Below, piece after piece: positions 1-12,050 of a stretch of 64,000 nucleotides of DNA (its first letter is position 1; the number at the start of each line of letters is the position of its first letter). The stretch lies in assembly GCF_037975245.1 (NCBI RefSeq), contig NC_092578.1, positions 8,089,501-8,153,500 of the forward strand. Reading direction: 5' to 3'. This DNA is from Apostichopus japonicus. Its lineage: Eukaryota > Echinodermata > Holothuroidea > Aspidochirotida > Stichopodidae. The notes under the pieces were generated by a model. It had not been told where the DNA came from. It saw only the letters and a program-made list of their open reading frames with translations, and ran no database searches. The translations under genes were made by a program, and so were the position numbers.

Positions 1-1
1 C

Positions 2-1435
2 ATGATCCGCCACCCATGTTCTCGATTAATATCGACATGGAGTTACTATTCTCAAAACTTGGGAAATCGTGGTGATGCCCTTTGGACACAAAAATTCATG
101 AGCGAAGCATCAAAGTCATCTTTCGATTGGTTTGTCGAAAAGACTCTGTATCCCGGGGGACAAGTTCACGTCAATAATCAGGTTCATCTTCAAACACAGG
201 TTGGTATGATATTTGACGACAATGATCTCCTCGCTTTGAATCAAGTACTAGTGTTTGAAAATTGGAATGAGAGCATCAACGAACTCGGTAGACGGATAAA
301 CACTGACGTGAGTTCTCTTAAAGAGACTCATAAATTATCGAGTAAACATAAGAGTTGTTCCGAGATGTACACGCCCAAGACGTGGCAGAAAATGATCGAG
401 TTATACGCTATGGACTTTTGTGTGCTCGGGTATTCAACCAATTTAACTGAAGTTGACAAATATCCATCTTTGATTGATCAAAACTACGAATTAACTCAAC
501 GTTACAAAACTTGTACTGTGAAATTGGAATTAAAACTGAACAATACAATACAGGCGAAACATATCGATTCACTAAACAAATCAGATTTACATAAATCAGT
601 GCAAGAGGAAGGCGAGTGCACTATCTACACATATTATCAACCAATAAAAGGTCAAGCCGTGGATAAACTCAGCGCAGCAGAAGTCACTCTTAAAGCGTGG
701 AAATCTGCGTGGTCGGACGCTGGTTGGCGTCCTCGAGTGTTATCGGAGGATGACGCTCGGAAACATCCGGAATATATATCTCTACGCACCAGGTTTGAAC
801 GATTACCAACGATAAATGTAAAAGAGTATGAAATGTCTTGTTTTATTAGACACGTTGCCATGGCAGCAGTTGGCGGCGGATGGATGTCTGATTACGATGT
901 TTTACCATTTGATTTACCTAAATGTACCAAACCATTCAACCGTGGCGAATTCACCGCGTATAATCTATACACACCTAGCCTCGTATCGGCAAACAGTTCT
1001 GAGTATACACGTGTTGCGAACTTGATGGCTGATATCAATTGGCGCGACAGTCCCGAGGTCTTCTCCTACCTGGGACAATTTCACGTTTCCGATATGCACG
1101 TATTGAAAAAGTTGTTCCAAGACAGGAAGATAAAGACCATGAGGGTCGTAATGGAGGCCAAAGTAATTTTCAAAACTCCCTTTAGCTGTGACCTATTGCT
1201 AAATCACAGGGCCACCACGAATGACACGCCAAAACATATGTGGGCGGTGCATTATTCCCATGAATCTTTCAGAATAATTCGAAAAGCTAACATGTCTTCC
1301 CTCTGGCCAGGATCATCTTGGAATAGCAAAAGTTTTAATGAAGGAATTGAAGATAAGAGAGGGAAATTTATGGCAGAATCTATCAATTATCTTATAGAAA
1401 CGTGCATGACAGATGCGAAAATTGTGGTCTCTTAA
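2..1435 (+). CDS. Sulfotransferase domain fused to a DXD glycosyltransferase-like domain (3' part of gene)
   Basis: Open from the left edge, 477 codons to a TAA at 1433-1435. Residues 2-16 carry R-x-P-x-x-R-x-x-S followed by aromatics, the 3'-phosphate (PAPS) binding motif of Golgi-type sulfotransferases. VFENW near residue 84 and YAMDFCVLGY near residue 134 fit the end of that fold. The 5'-phosphosulfate loop should lie upstream, outside the window, so the first ATG is probably not the true start. Residues ~205-470 form a second domain: an AW-x-x-AW helix, then GGGWMSDYDVLPF with a DXD at residues 297-299, as in GT32-like sugar transferases that bind a nucleotide sugar through a metal. No stop or splice consensus separates the two parts. 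I infer a bifunctional Golgi enzyme, or a sulfotransferase with an inactive GT-like tail. The domain calls are motif-based; the substrate is unknown. Confidence 0.7.
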   Translation: MIRHPCSRLISTWSYYSQNLGNRGDALWTQKFMSEASKSSFDWFVEKTLYPGGQVHVNNQVHLQTQVGMIFDDNDLLALNQVLVFENWNESINELGRRINTDVSSLKETHKLSSKHKSCSEMYTPKTWQKMIELYAMDFCVLGYSTNLTEVDKYPSLIDQNYELTQRYKTCTVKLELKLNNTIQAKHIDSLNKSDLHKSVQEEGECTIYTYYQPIKGQAVDKLSAAEVTLKAWKSAWSDAGWRPRVLSEDDARKHPEYISLRTRFERLPTINVKEYEMSCFIRHVAMAAVGGGWMSDYDVLPFDLPKCTKPFNRGEFTAYNLYTPSLVSANSSEYTRVANLMADINWRDSPEVFSYLGQFHVSDMHVLKKLFQDRKIKTMRVVMEAKVIFKTPFSCDLLLNHRATTNDTPKHMWAVHYSHESFRIIRKANMSSLWPGSSWNSKSFNEGIEDKRGKFMAESINYLIETCMTDAKIVVS

Positions 1436-1486
1436 ATTTAAAACAGCGTTTGTAGTGTTATTTCTCTCGCTTTAAAACTAGTTTGG

Positions 1487-1488
1487 CT

Positions 1489-1519
<31 letters not shown>

Positions 1520-1533
1520 TTATATTATTATTA

Positions 1534-1568
<35 letters not shown>
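1487..1568. repeat. (TTA)n microsatellite abutting the 5' end of LINE A
   Basis: Imperfect TTA/TTATT repeats directly follow the 3' UTR of the upstream gene. The tract ends exactly where the LINE A reverse transcriptase frame begins. It is either the microsatellite into which LINE A inserted or the far part of the 3' tail of LINE B. Confidence 0.9.
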
Positions 1569-1569
<1 letters not shown>

Positions 1570-3665
1570 GACTTAAATCTTGTATTTCTTCTCTTGTAGG
1601 GTCTACACAAACTGGTTTCATTAAGGGTCGTTTCATTGGCGAGAATATAAGATGTATTTTGGATTTAATTGATTATACAACTGACAGTAAAATTTCAGGG
1701 TTTTTGCTTTTTGTTGATTTTGAGAAGGCATTCGACAAGATTGAATGGAGTTTTATTCAGAAAACCCTTGCTTACTTTAATTTTGGTGAAGATTTTAGGA
1801 AATGGGTTTCTGTACTTTACAATAATAGTATGGCTTGCGTAATCAATAACGGCTACTCAACAGGTTACTTCCGTATTGGTAGAGGAGTTAGGCAGGGTTG
1901 CCCCTTGAGTCCTTATAATTATTTGTTTATTTTATGTGCAGAACTCTTATCACTTAGTGTTTTGTATAATAAGGAAATAAGGGGCCTTTGTGTAGGAAAC
2001 TATAATTACAAACTTTTACAGTATGCTGATGATACTGTTTTCGTTTTAGATAGCTCTAGAGGTTCATTGCAGAAAACTTTGCAAATTTTAAGTGACTTGA
2101 AGGAAGCCTCTGGGTTGGTTATCAATTATAATAAGTCTGTTCTTTTTCCTCTTGGCTCTTTTGCTCGTGATTGGCCTTTTACTTCATTCAGTGGTATTGC
2201 CGTTAGCAGTGGACCAGTTAGCTATTTGGGCATTTTCTTTACGAACAATAGAAATGATTTGTTTGAGCTTAACTATACTCCAAAGTTATCCCGACTAAAA
2301 TCATGCCTTCGTTCGTGGTCTGTCAGGGATATGACCCCAATTGGCCGGAATACCATAGTTAAGTCTCTTGCCCTTTCGCAACTTGTGTTTCTATTCCTTG
2401 TCTTACCTAACCCTCCCTCCAGTTTTGTTAAGGATGTGGAAAGAATAATCTTCGATTTCATTTGGTGTGGGCGCCCTGACAAGGTTAAGAGGAGTACTAT
2501 GATTAATAATATTGATGAAGGAGGACTAAGGGTTACACACATTGATAGTTTTATGAAATCCTTAAAGTGTACTTGGGTTCGCCGTTATTTTTCTGTTAAT
2601 GAGAGCCCTTGGAAAATATTTTTCACTACCGTTTTGAAGCCATATGGAAATAAATTCTTCTTCCAGTGTAATTGTTCAAAAACGGATATTAGTTTTATTA
2701 AGAATATTTTTCTCCGCCAAGTTTTGGATGCTTGGTGTGAAGTATCTTATGCCCCACCTAATAATAATTTTGGAAATGAGTATATCTGGAATAATTCCAG
2801 TGTAAAAATTAACAGTAAGATCATTTTTTATGATATTCTGTTCAAAAAGGGGATTATGAAAATTGCCGACTTTTTTGATGTTAATAATAGACCTCTTGAT
2901 TTCCTTACTTTTGTTAGAACCTACAATATTGGTAATTTTTCGTTTATTCACTACTGGGGTTTAATTAAAGCGATTCCTCGTCATTGGAAAATCGGCTTAC
3001 AGGATACCGATAATAACCCTACTGTCAGTGAACTCTTACTTGAGAAAATTATGGGTAATTATTCCGTTTCCCACATACTTTATCCGGTTTTTCTAAAAGG
3101 GGTAACCTCTTTGCCCACCTCACTTAATAAGTGGAACACTGTTTATTCTTTTAAATCTGAGCAGTGGGCGATGTTGTTTAGGATGCCATACAAGAGTATT
3201 ACTGAAGCACGTTTGCAATATTTTCAGTTCAAATTTTTGCATAGAATTATCCCTACTAAGAAATTGCTTTTTAAAATGAATATGGTAGACTCGCCAAATT
3301 GTTCTTTTTGTAAACTACATGAGGAGACTATTGAACACCTCTTTTGGGATTGTAGCCTGGTCTCCTATTTTATTTTAGATATTGAGAGACGACTATTGAA
3401 CAAGCAGTTTTTCTTTTCGAAAGAAGATATTTTCTTTGGTTTTCTATATCAGGAATATAGTCCATATAATTTTCTGATTTTACATATGAAGTTTTGTATT
3501 TCTGATTGCTCAAGAAGGAATGTACAACTAGACACGGAAACATTCTTTTATAAGTTTAAGTTTGCTGTAAAAGTTCAACAGTACTGTAAGAAACGCTGTT
3601 TATATGATGACTTATAAAACAGCTTCATTCTCGATTAATTATTGTGTAACAACAACAACAACAAA
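1569..3665 (+). mobile_element. LINE A: 5'-truncated non-LTR retrotransposon
   Basis: The RT frame is readable from 1569 (RLK, then QTGFIKGRFIGENIR) to a TAA at 3615-3617, with no internal stop. Visible motifs are VDFEKAFDKIEW (palm, first Asp), RQGCPLSPY, and YADDTVF (catalytic Asp pair). Near the C-terminus lies a Cys/His motif CSFCKLHEETIEHLFWDC, typical of the zf-RVT domain. These motifs suggest the L1/Tx1 group. The endonuclease and ORF1 are missing: the copy begins in the middle of RT at the (TTA)n junction. A short 3' UTR ends in (AAC)n and an A run before more TTA. The reading frame is undamaged after truncation, so the insertion is fairly recent. Confidence 0.88.
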
Positions 3666-3666
3666 A

Positions 3667-3668
3667 AA

Positions 3669-3744
<76 letters not shown>
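3667..3744. repeat. (TTA)n microsatellite between LINE A and LINE B
   Basis: About 26 nearly perfect TTA units. On the minus strand this is the (TAA)n tail expected after the GCGCTATATAAGG 3' end of LINE B. It also abuts the A-rich tail of LINE A on the plus strand. Confidence 0.95.
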
Positions 3745-3745
<1 letters not shown>

Positions 3746-4737
3746 GGTTCCTTATATAGCGCAAATACTATAAAATATATATATTCATATGCGCTTTACA
3801 CGATGAAGAATAAAACAATAAGAAAATACAACAAAAAGTAAAAATACATAAAAAGATTTCAGGTATTAAAAGCTTTGCAGTATAAATGAGTCTTAAGTTT
3901 GGATTTAAAAGGGTAAAACTTGCAATTATTCTTAAAATCTCAGGGGGTGAATTTCATAAAACTGGCGAAACATAGCTAAAAGATCTCGGTCCAAATTTTG
4001 TAGTTCTCATGTTAGGGGCAGTTAAAAGCAGACGGGACGAGGAACGCAACGGCCTAGATGGAGTGTAAAGAGAAATTAAATCACAAAGGTACTGCGGTGC
4101 AATGTTGTAAATACATTTAAAAGTGAGTAATAAAATCTTATAAGATATTCTTTCTCTAACTGGAAGCCAATGCAAGTTATGTAGGACGGGTTTTATATGA
4201 TCATATTTGGAAGTACCCGTTACAAGTCTGGCAGCAGCATTTTGGATTTTCTGAAGTTTATCTATGAGATGTGAAGGTAAGTTACAGTATAATGAATTGC
4301 AGTAATCTATGTGTGACGTATCAAATGCATGAACAAGTGATTTACATGAGGTATCATCCAAGTAACTACGAATATGCCAAAGCTTATGAATACTAAAACT
4401 TGCTTTTCTACACACATTTGCAACATGTATGTCAAGTGAAAGATTATTATCAAAAATATTACCCAAATTACGAACCTTATCAACTGTATGAATTGTTGCC
4501 GCCCCACTTGAAAAGAAAAATCAGGAAGTTTAGCCAATTGTTGCTTTGAACCTATGACAATCGATTTAGTTTTTGTATCGTTAAGTTTAAGATTATTCGT
4601 TAAAAACCAGCGACGTGCTTCAGCCACACAATTTTCCATTGCAGAAATTGCCTCACCTCTGGCAGTGTCATTGCCAGCATTAGAAGCAAGATTAACATGA
4701 TTGTCATCAGCATAACCCTCACAATTAGAAGGTGCTT
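3745..4737 (-). pseudogene. LINE B: CR1/L2-type reverse transcriptase fragment, frameshifted
   Basis: Read on the minus strand it starts near YADDNHVNL (catalytic Asp pair, ~4735-4710) and continues through ENCVAEARRWFLTNNLKLN (4639-4580). A frameshift follows at roughly 4460-4510. The thumb/C-terminal part (4466-3954) carries KIQNAAARLVTGTS and LHWLPVRERISYKILLLTFK, highly characteristic of CR1/L2-group LINEs. The 3' UTR ends GCGCTATATAAGGAACC followed by (TAA)n. Everything 5' of the YADD box is absent. It is a truncated, inactive copy lying tail to tail with LINE A. Confidence 0.85.
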
Positions 4738-4739
4738 AA

Positions 4740-6419
4740 GCAAAACATGATACAATTGGGATAAGTATGTAATAAACAGTATGGGGCCAGTACAGCTTCC
4801 TAATGGCTAATATGTTGAAAGGGTGTCATAACAGATGGTTAAAGTCTTGAAAAGCCATCATTGGCATTATAAAAAGAACATAGACATTGATTCTTTATCT
4901 TAAGCAGTGGGTATGGGGTGGGGTTCCAAAAAGTGTTCGGAGCAATAATTGTCCCTGCAAGGGACAATATCAACACCAGTGCACAACATTGCGTAACGAT
5001 TACTGCTCTCGGCTCCCAAAATGTCAAACATAAAAATTAAAAATTAATCGAAACTACACATATCTAATGATTTTCGAAGTGGATTTAAGCAAAATTTTTA
5101 AAATTCCTTTAAAATTATCACAATTAAACATTTTGAATATTTTTGTAAGATATGTCTATATAAGACGAATTAAATACATATGAAGACTGTATTCGTACAT
5201 GCCGATTAAATGTTTTTTTTTGGTAGACACTACTTTGCTGTATATATTACATGGAAATATGAATTAAACGTATCGCACATAATTTAGTAACTGGTAATGG
5301 TGCTTATGTGTGCATCCAAAAGGTAATTATTCATCCAATCAGATTGAATACTGTATCATTATAACGACATAATAACCATCACACGCACCTTGTTGGTAAA
5401 TGGTTTTCACCCTGTGGTAATTTTGCCACATTTAGCAGTGTTTTTCTCACTCTGTTACAGGCTTTTACGCAAGCGACACCTTTGAAAATCCAAGAAATAC
5501 TACCAAGTATATTACGGTACCTTCAAGTTCCGTCTGTACGTATACGGAGCTAATAGCATCTTCACCGTTATGAAAGTGTATGCTGTAAAAAGATACTAAA
5601 TCAAAGCATTGGCGTTTTAACTATGCATGATGATGGAACCTCTATAAATTGATACTTTTAAGAAAAGTCACCCAAGAAATTTCACACATATCACTCTGGG
5701 TACGAAACCAAATAACTTGAGCCACTCTCAACCAGGTCCCCTAATATTCAGACTTTATCGATGTGATAATGGGCACAGGGAAGTGCTCCCTCCACAACAG
5801 ACACTTTCAGAGACGAAACAAATCGTATTGCCTTTTTTTAAAGGGTGATGGGTTTCCCCTAAGACCCCTCCCTAGAACGAACGTTGGTGCTTCCCCCTCC
5901 CCAATATGAATTCGTTACAGAGGGTAAAGCCTATAGATGGTGTTATGAAAGTCATATCAACACAGGCGTAAATGAATTATAAAGTACCTGACCCCAGTGA
6001 AATGGGGGAGAAAAATCTGGCTACAAAGGCTGGCTACGCGACTGATCTGAAGCATTTAAGTACTCTCTCGACAGTGTTTACTGCTTATAACACTTCCACA
6101 CACCTTCACTGCCATGTCATTCCACAGTCTGTATTTTGAACTATGGACGTACAGAGTTGGAACATTCCCACCCGTTCACCGTGACTCCTACCACAATTTC
6201 ATTCTAAACATGTGCAATTGTGTTGCTCAGCTGAAACCTGATTCTGTCACTTTTTGCCACCGTGATTGATTGACTGCCATTTTGTCATTTTTCATTCGAT
6301 TTAAATGAACTTTCGTGATTGGCTTGTGTGGGTTACGTTTTAAGTTTAGATAATAATCGTAACCTCCATAGTCTGCAGTCGGATGAGTATGCGCGGTGGC
6401 GTGTATGTATGTGTGTATG

Positions 6420-6420
<1 letters not shown>
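4740..6420. other. No recognised feature
   Basis: AT-rich non-coding sequence. I see no conserved protein motif, splice-consistent ORF, tRNA or organised repeat here. Confidence 0.6.

Positions 6421-6423
<3 letters not shown>

Positions 6424-6490
<67 letters not shown>
6424..6490. repeat. (TA)n microsatellite with a GTATGT-rich left shoulder
   Basis: About 33 uninterrupted TA units preceded by TGTATGTATG repeats. Long open frames across it simply encode alternating Ile-Tyr and are not genes. Confidence 0.97.
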
Positions 6491-6493
<3 letters not shown>

Positions 6494-6769
6494 AACGCTT
6501 TCCGCTTCGGTGTGTATGGTGAAGTACCCAGTTGGCAATTGAGGAAGGGGGTTGTAGAAAGAGACTCGAGGACACCGTTGAAAAGAAGTACACTAACAGT
6601 GCATTAAGAGTTTAAAAAGTATAATTAGGTAAACAATGTACCTGCCGTACATCTTTCGTAAAGCATGATAAACAGATAATATATACAGAAAGTAGAACAA
6701 TAAAACCTAAACACAATAACCAGGGCGTCATACATGAACTAGCCCTAATATGTAAGCTGCCTAAACGCA

Positions 6770-7004
6770 GCTAACTTTAGGCGCTGCGTCAAAGACAACG
6801 CAGCGCAGGCACCACGCAGCTAATCTATAGGTACTGCGTCAAGGGCGACGCAGCGTAAGGAAAACGCAGCGCAGCTAACGATGAAGTTCGTCAGCCCGCG
6901 AACCCTACGCTGCGACGACCTTGCGCAGGCACAAGCAGTTACGCAGCGCAGCTGCAGAATGCATGCAGGCACAAGCAGTTACGCAGCGCAGCTGCAGAGT
7001 GCAT
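6770..7004. repeat. GC-rich repeat cluster built on an ACGCAGCGCAG core
   Basis: The words ACGCAGCG and CTGCGTCAA recur many times in both orientations. The last part is a ~40-bp direct duplication (about 6925-6963 and 6964-7004, each containing CAAGCAGTTACGCAGCGCAG). GC content is strikingly higher than in the surroundings. No coding function is visible. Confidence 0.75.
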
Positions 7005-7339
7005 TACTCGATTCTCTGCACAAGCCAAAAATAATCTAAGTCCCTAAAACAACATACAAATTCGGCATAGATTCTGCCTAGTAAATTACACTAAATATAT
7101 CGCAACTTAATGCCTAAAAACGCTCCTTGCACGACATTATAAATACCCCCGTAACTGTATAGAACCCTATACACGATTTAATTAACCAATTATGAAAAAG
7201 CCAGTGAGATTGACAAGCGCCATAGCCCAATGACAGCCGGTCAACGGTCTCTACGAATATGAACTAACCCCGCCCCACTGTCTATGCACCTCTAATAATT
7301 ACCCGTATACTAAGAACAATGGAGGCCTTGTCCACCGGA

Positions 7340-7520
7340 CTGTTTACATAAAGCCCCGGTGTGACAGTACAGAGTGTCCCCCTGTACAAAGTGTCTCCGC
7401 GGACACTTTGTACCAGCATATTTAGTCCGGTCGGACATTATCTGCTGAAAATTGTGTCCCACCCTCACAGCAAATATAGTCCCACCGGACGAAATGTCCT
7501 GGGACAGAATGTCCGCAAAT
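7340..7520. repeat. GTCC/GGAC palindromic repeat, first copy
   Basis: Short GTCC and GGAC words alternate every 10-20 bp. A perfect 12-bp inverted repeat occupies 7384-7413: GTACAAAGTGTC, a 6-nt spacer, then GACACTTTGTAC. A sequence of similar architecture lies at 30100-30330. This is probably a non-autonomous foldback element; its boundaries are not defined. Confidence 0.6.
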
Positions 7521-7559
7521 ACTTCATAGCATCTTTTGTCCCGCATAAAATTTAAGCAT

Positions 7560-10500
7560 TTCGACATTCAAATGGCAATTGAGTTCATTATATCAATAAT
7601 TAGAGCAGATGCATACATCAGAGTTAAATGTTACAGGAAATAAATGAGACGTTGTGCGTTGCTGCAAAACAAAAAATAGAAGGGAAAAAAAAGAAGAAGA
7701 AAAAGAAACAAGTCTTCCATCTGTAGATGTTAATCATGTTTTTGTTGTGATTGCTGCTATTTCATCCTCCGTATATGTTGCATGTTGTATTCGGCAACTA
7801 CATTGCGTTCATAGTCATCTTAACAGAGGGAGGGATAGTATAAACCTAACTCCCCCCCCCCTCCCAACGGAGGGCGGGTACGGGATAGGGAATGCAACAG
7901 CTACAACAAAAAATGATAATTGCAGAGGTAAAATATTACGAACTTTAGGAGTCCAAACTTCATTGTTGCCGTATTTCCCTAACACACAGTGGGTAAGTTT
8001 TGGCAAGTATGGTAACTGTACTTCATGGGTCTACGAGAGTTGCCATGGCAATATGAAATTTCATCCGTGCGTAAAGCTCATTATAGGACGGGAACCGAGG
8101 GTGTTTTCAAGTTACGGATAAGGGGGGGGGGGGGAGTTGGGATGGTAAGTTATCGAATTTGTGTCCTGGGGAGGGGTCTTCTTAAGTCTGTGACCTATCT
8201 GTGATGAGTTCCAAAATATTTTTGTTTGCTAATAACAACCATGAAGTAGCTGGACTAGATACTTCTCTGACCTTGAACATGTCAACACTGCCCCAACCCT
8301 CTCCGTATGGGCTTGACACCTATTTATTGACTTTCATTACTACTTTATTGTTTACTTTTTTACCCTTCCTTATTTTTGTCACTCAATCGTCAAGGTTTTC
8401 TCCCTCTCAACAAGGTGGAGGGCCATTCCCCCACCCCCTGCCCCGTTGTGATGGCCATGCGTGAAGCAAATTTTCATTTGTATAGACAAATGGCATTCCA
8501 GGCAATTCCAGTGATAAAGGTTCGTTGTTTCTTATTATGAATGTTTCTTATTGGACAAAAGTGGTTCAAATTAGAAAAGATATATTAGAACGATACCCTC
8601 TTCAAAAGAGCTGCAAACATACAGGAAACAAAACAAAGCCAAACAAGGGAAAGAATAAAGCAAATAGGACAGAGCAGGATGCAATATGCTAGATTTTTTT
8701 GTCTCATCATGTTTCTCACACTTTAAATATGTCATTCTTGTAGAGAAAAGTTTGTTAAAAGAAAGTTAATATAGTAAAAATCAAAACATGAAATTGGATG
8801 ATAGTCATGCACAAACACAATATTCTGAATCTATATCAGACTGGGCAAAGAGTGAAAAATGATTATACATGGGATCTGGGAGGTAGGAGCCTGGGGGGGG
8901 GGGGCACTGTCTGTACATACTATTTTTAAATGGCATCCCATATCTTTTTATAGCACGTTTAACAATTAACAATCTCAATAAATAGTATTGATAACATACT
9001 AACACATCATACATCATATTTAAGTGATATGGCCGGTGTGTATCGGTTTATAGCATATCGAGTGGTGGTTGTGGAATGAGAAAATGTCCCTCTGATGTTG
9101 TGTGCCCACCCTCACTTCCTACCCCCTGCATGGGGAAATTTAACTGGAATGATGACTCTCCCTTTGTAGCTCTGATGCAACTAAAGATAATCCATGCTTT
9201 CTAGAGCATCCTTCAAGCAGGGAGGTATTGCTTGATTAGAATGATATACTACTGTCACTCTTCTTCAAACAATATGTACTTGAAACTCTCATAATCCACA
9301 TGAAGAGCATCCTCTTTAGAGTTTGGTAAAGACCTCAATAAAACCATGCAGAAGTTTCCCTATTAGAATTCCCCCCCTTTAACTGCTTTCCACAAACAGT
9401 AGGATTACCTATATAATGCTTTAATGTGCAACTTGATACCGTCAAAAATTTAATCTTGATTGTTAATTACAAATAAAATAGCTGAATCTCATATATCCAA
9501 TGGGTTTTTCGTTAAGACTTACACAGAAATCCATAACAGCAAAAGTTACAACAGGAAGAAGAATATGGTCGGTTATATGTTTTACTATGAGAACTTATCT
9601 TGAACACAACTTCCAGAACCAAGAAACACGCCTTCTTATTTGTTATTTAATGAAGTAATGAGGTGATAAAGAATTTCAAGCGTCACATCCCTTCGACTAC
9701 GACTGGCAGTGAAAAGTCAATGGCCTGTCTTTGCTTAAACGTATAGCAGCAGACGCAATTTTCTCTCATGATATGTTAGAGTGAAAGACAAGATTATTGT
9801 CGGTAACAAGTTAACTGCTAAGAAAATCGTCTAGACATGTCTTCTGTTAACCTCATACATACTCCCTCCATTGGTGGTCTGGGATGAGATATCAGTACAA
9901 CCAAATCTGTGCAAAATAAAAGTTGTGAGCAATATTATGAGTAGTGAATACCACACTGTAAGTCATATATAAAATAAATTATCATCTTGAAAAGTTATGT
10001 GTAAGCTCCACTACAAAGATAATTAACATTCACCATATTGGTTAAGTGTAGACTATATAGTGTACAACTGAACTATGCTTAGACATTGAGTTAATTTGAT
10101 GATCTTTTATTGTGACACCTACATGTTTATGGGATTACTGGCTCCATTTTATTAATTGGAGATTGCATGTCATAATTTTGGCTCTATATTGTACAGTTCA
10201 CTACCAAACCTGAAAAGTTTTAACCACATGAGCCAATACAACTTTGGGGCATATTAATTAAATTTAATATCAGAAATTTATCAAATTAGAGTAAGCTAGG
10301 ATACAACAGAAATTTGATGCCTTTTGGTGCTCTATTGATGTATGTGTGCATGGTATGACTGTTTAATGCCGATCAAACATTAATTGTCCTGAATCAGGAT
10401 CCATGGGGGGTTCAAAACACCCTCTGTATGACCCAAATGCAAAAACAAATAATGCTAGCTTACCATTATTATAGTAAAATGTACTATTATACATCATTTT

Positions 10501-11220
10501 GCATCAAGAGACCTAAACATTGCCTTATTTTGCCAAAGAAAAAGGGGTCCCTCTCCCAGGTTTCAGGAAATATCCCCCACCACACACAAACACATTTAGC
10601 AATTTTCCACAACGGACCTAACAGAGAAATGGTACCAAAACTCAGTTGATACATTATCTCTCTTATCTTGTCGAAATTCCTGTCAAAACAGACAAGTGGT
10701 AATAAGTTCACACTTTCTAAACAGAAAAGTTCCCTGTGGTTACAATATCAAACTGTCCAACACCTTTTTGAAAAACAACACACAATAGGTGGTGTCTAGC
10801 TGTGGAATGTGGTCTTAATTATTTACTCATCATTTGTTTGAACAAATAAACTGTGTCTGCTGCAGTGAAACATGTCCAGCCAAAATCACTTTTTGGGGAT
10901 GTAAATCAAATGACGACAATTGTCAGGCTATATGCTACTTAAGAACCAGAGGTGGAAACTTTGCAAGTAAATATAGGAACAAAAACTATGTACATATAAA
11001 CTTGTTAATGGGGACTTAACCTGCAAAGATTTACAGTACACTTTCTCTGTTCTCACCTACCTTCGTGATCTTTCTGTATGCTTAATACCTATTTGGAAAT
11101 AATTTATACTCAAACACAGCATTCTGCCATGCACTACAAGTTATTTGCATGGTACAAATAACAGATATGATGCCATTCATAATGGAACTAACTACAGAAA
11201 ATTATTCACTTTTTAAGACA
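7560..11220. other. No gene recognised; scattered homopolymer runs
   Basis: Low-complexity AT-rich DNA with C or G runs near 7850, 8121-8134 and 8895. The open frames here are short, lack family motifs and have no convincing splice partners. Confidence 0.55.
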
Positions 11221-11227
11221 TGCTTAC

Positions 11228-11387
11228 CTCATCATCACATCAGTAATGCAATAAGAAGTTGATGCTGCAGTCTTTTCAGGCACTGCCTTATAGTCTCAGG
11301 CCACTTTGAATAGAAGTCAGACAGTGTTATGATGTACAGTCGCTTGGCAGCTGTCACTGGTAGAGGACCAATAAGATCTACACCAAC
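11228..11387 (-). pseudogene. Integrase-core exon fragment (Gypsy or Ginger/GIN-like)
   Basis: Minus-strand translation gives VGVDLIGPLPVT, then YIITLSDFYSKWPE, the first-Asp region of a retroviral/Gypsy-type DDE integrase. After KWPE the frame breaks; one frame over it resumes as PEKTAASTSYCITDVMMR. The segment is bounded by splice-like signals: CTTAACAG before 11387 and GAG|GTAAGC after 11228. That would suit an intron-containing Ginger transposase or a domesticated GIN-like gene better than a retroelement. No other domain of such a gene was found nearby, so I call it a decayed exon. Confidence 0.6.
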
Positions 11388-12050
11388 CTGTTAAGAAAGA
11401 AGACAGCATTTAGGTGCTAATTTCAAAAACAATTACAAGTTGCATGCTTTGCCTTGACTGTTGTTCTATTCCATTGCTTCATTCTGTACAGAGATCTAGA
11501 TAAAAACAGTGGGATATCTGATCGAAACAGGGTGTTGGTGGATTTAGGCCAATTATTTTTACCTTGCAAACATGAAAATGTAACTTACACCATACTGTAC
11601 CATATATTTACAATCTCTTCAACCACTAAACCAGAAAAATGATACGCCACTTTTTGCAACTTGCAATTATATTCCTATATTGATGGTTGCTCTGCAGTTA
11701 GGCCAGAGTGTGGCTTAAAGGTATGCTGTATAGGCCTTAAATATGCCAAATTTTCACTATGGACAAAATTCTTTAAGTATGTTTATTTCCCTGGAGGAAA
11801 TTTACCTCACTGGGACATTCAATATCTCGTGTCATCATTTAGAATGTCTGAGCACAATTTAAAGGGTTATTACCCCTTGGAAAGTACTTTTTGAAAACTT
11901 TTAGCAATTAAAGTGGCCAAAATTTAGGGCCAATACAGACTACCTTTAAACTTGTAAATGTTGAATTTGTCCAGAAAGAGTGACATTAACTATACTAAAC
12001 CTTCACTGCATACTGTGGACATCTTGTGCAATTAAAACAGATTGAGAATT

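Noticed and set aside
6227-6607. Several ORFs across 6.2-6.6 kb with Ile-Tyr repeats
   Set aside because: They are translations of the (TA)n microsatellite, with no independent coding signal.
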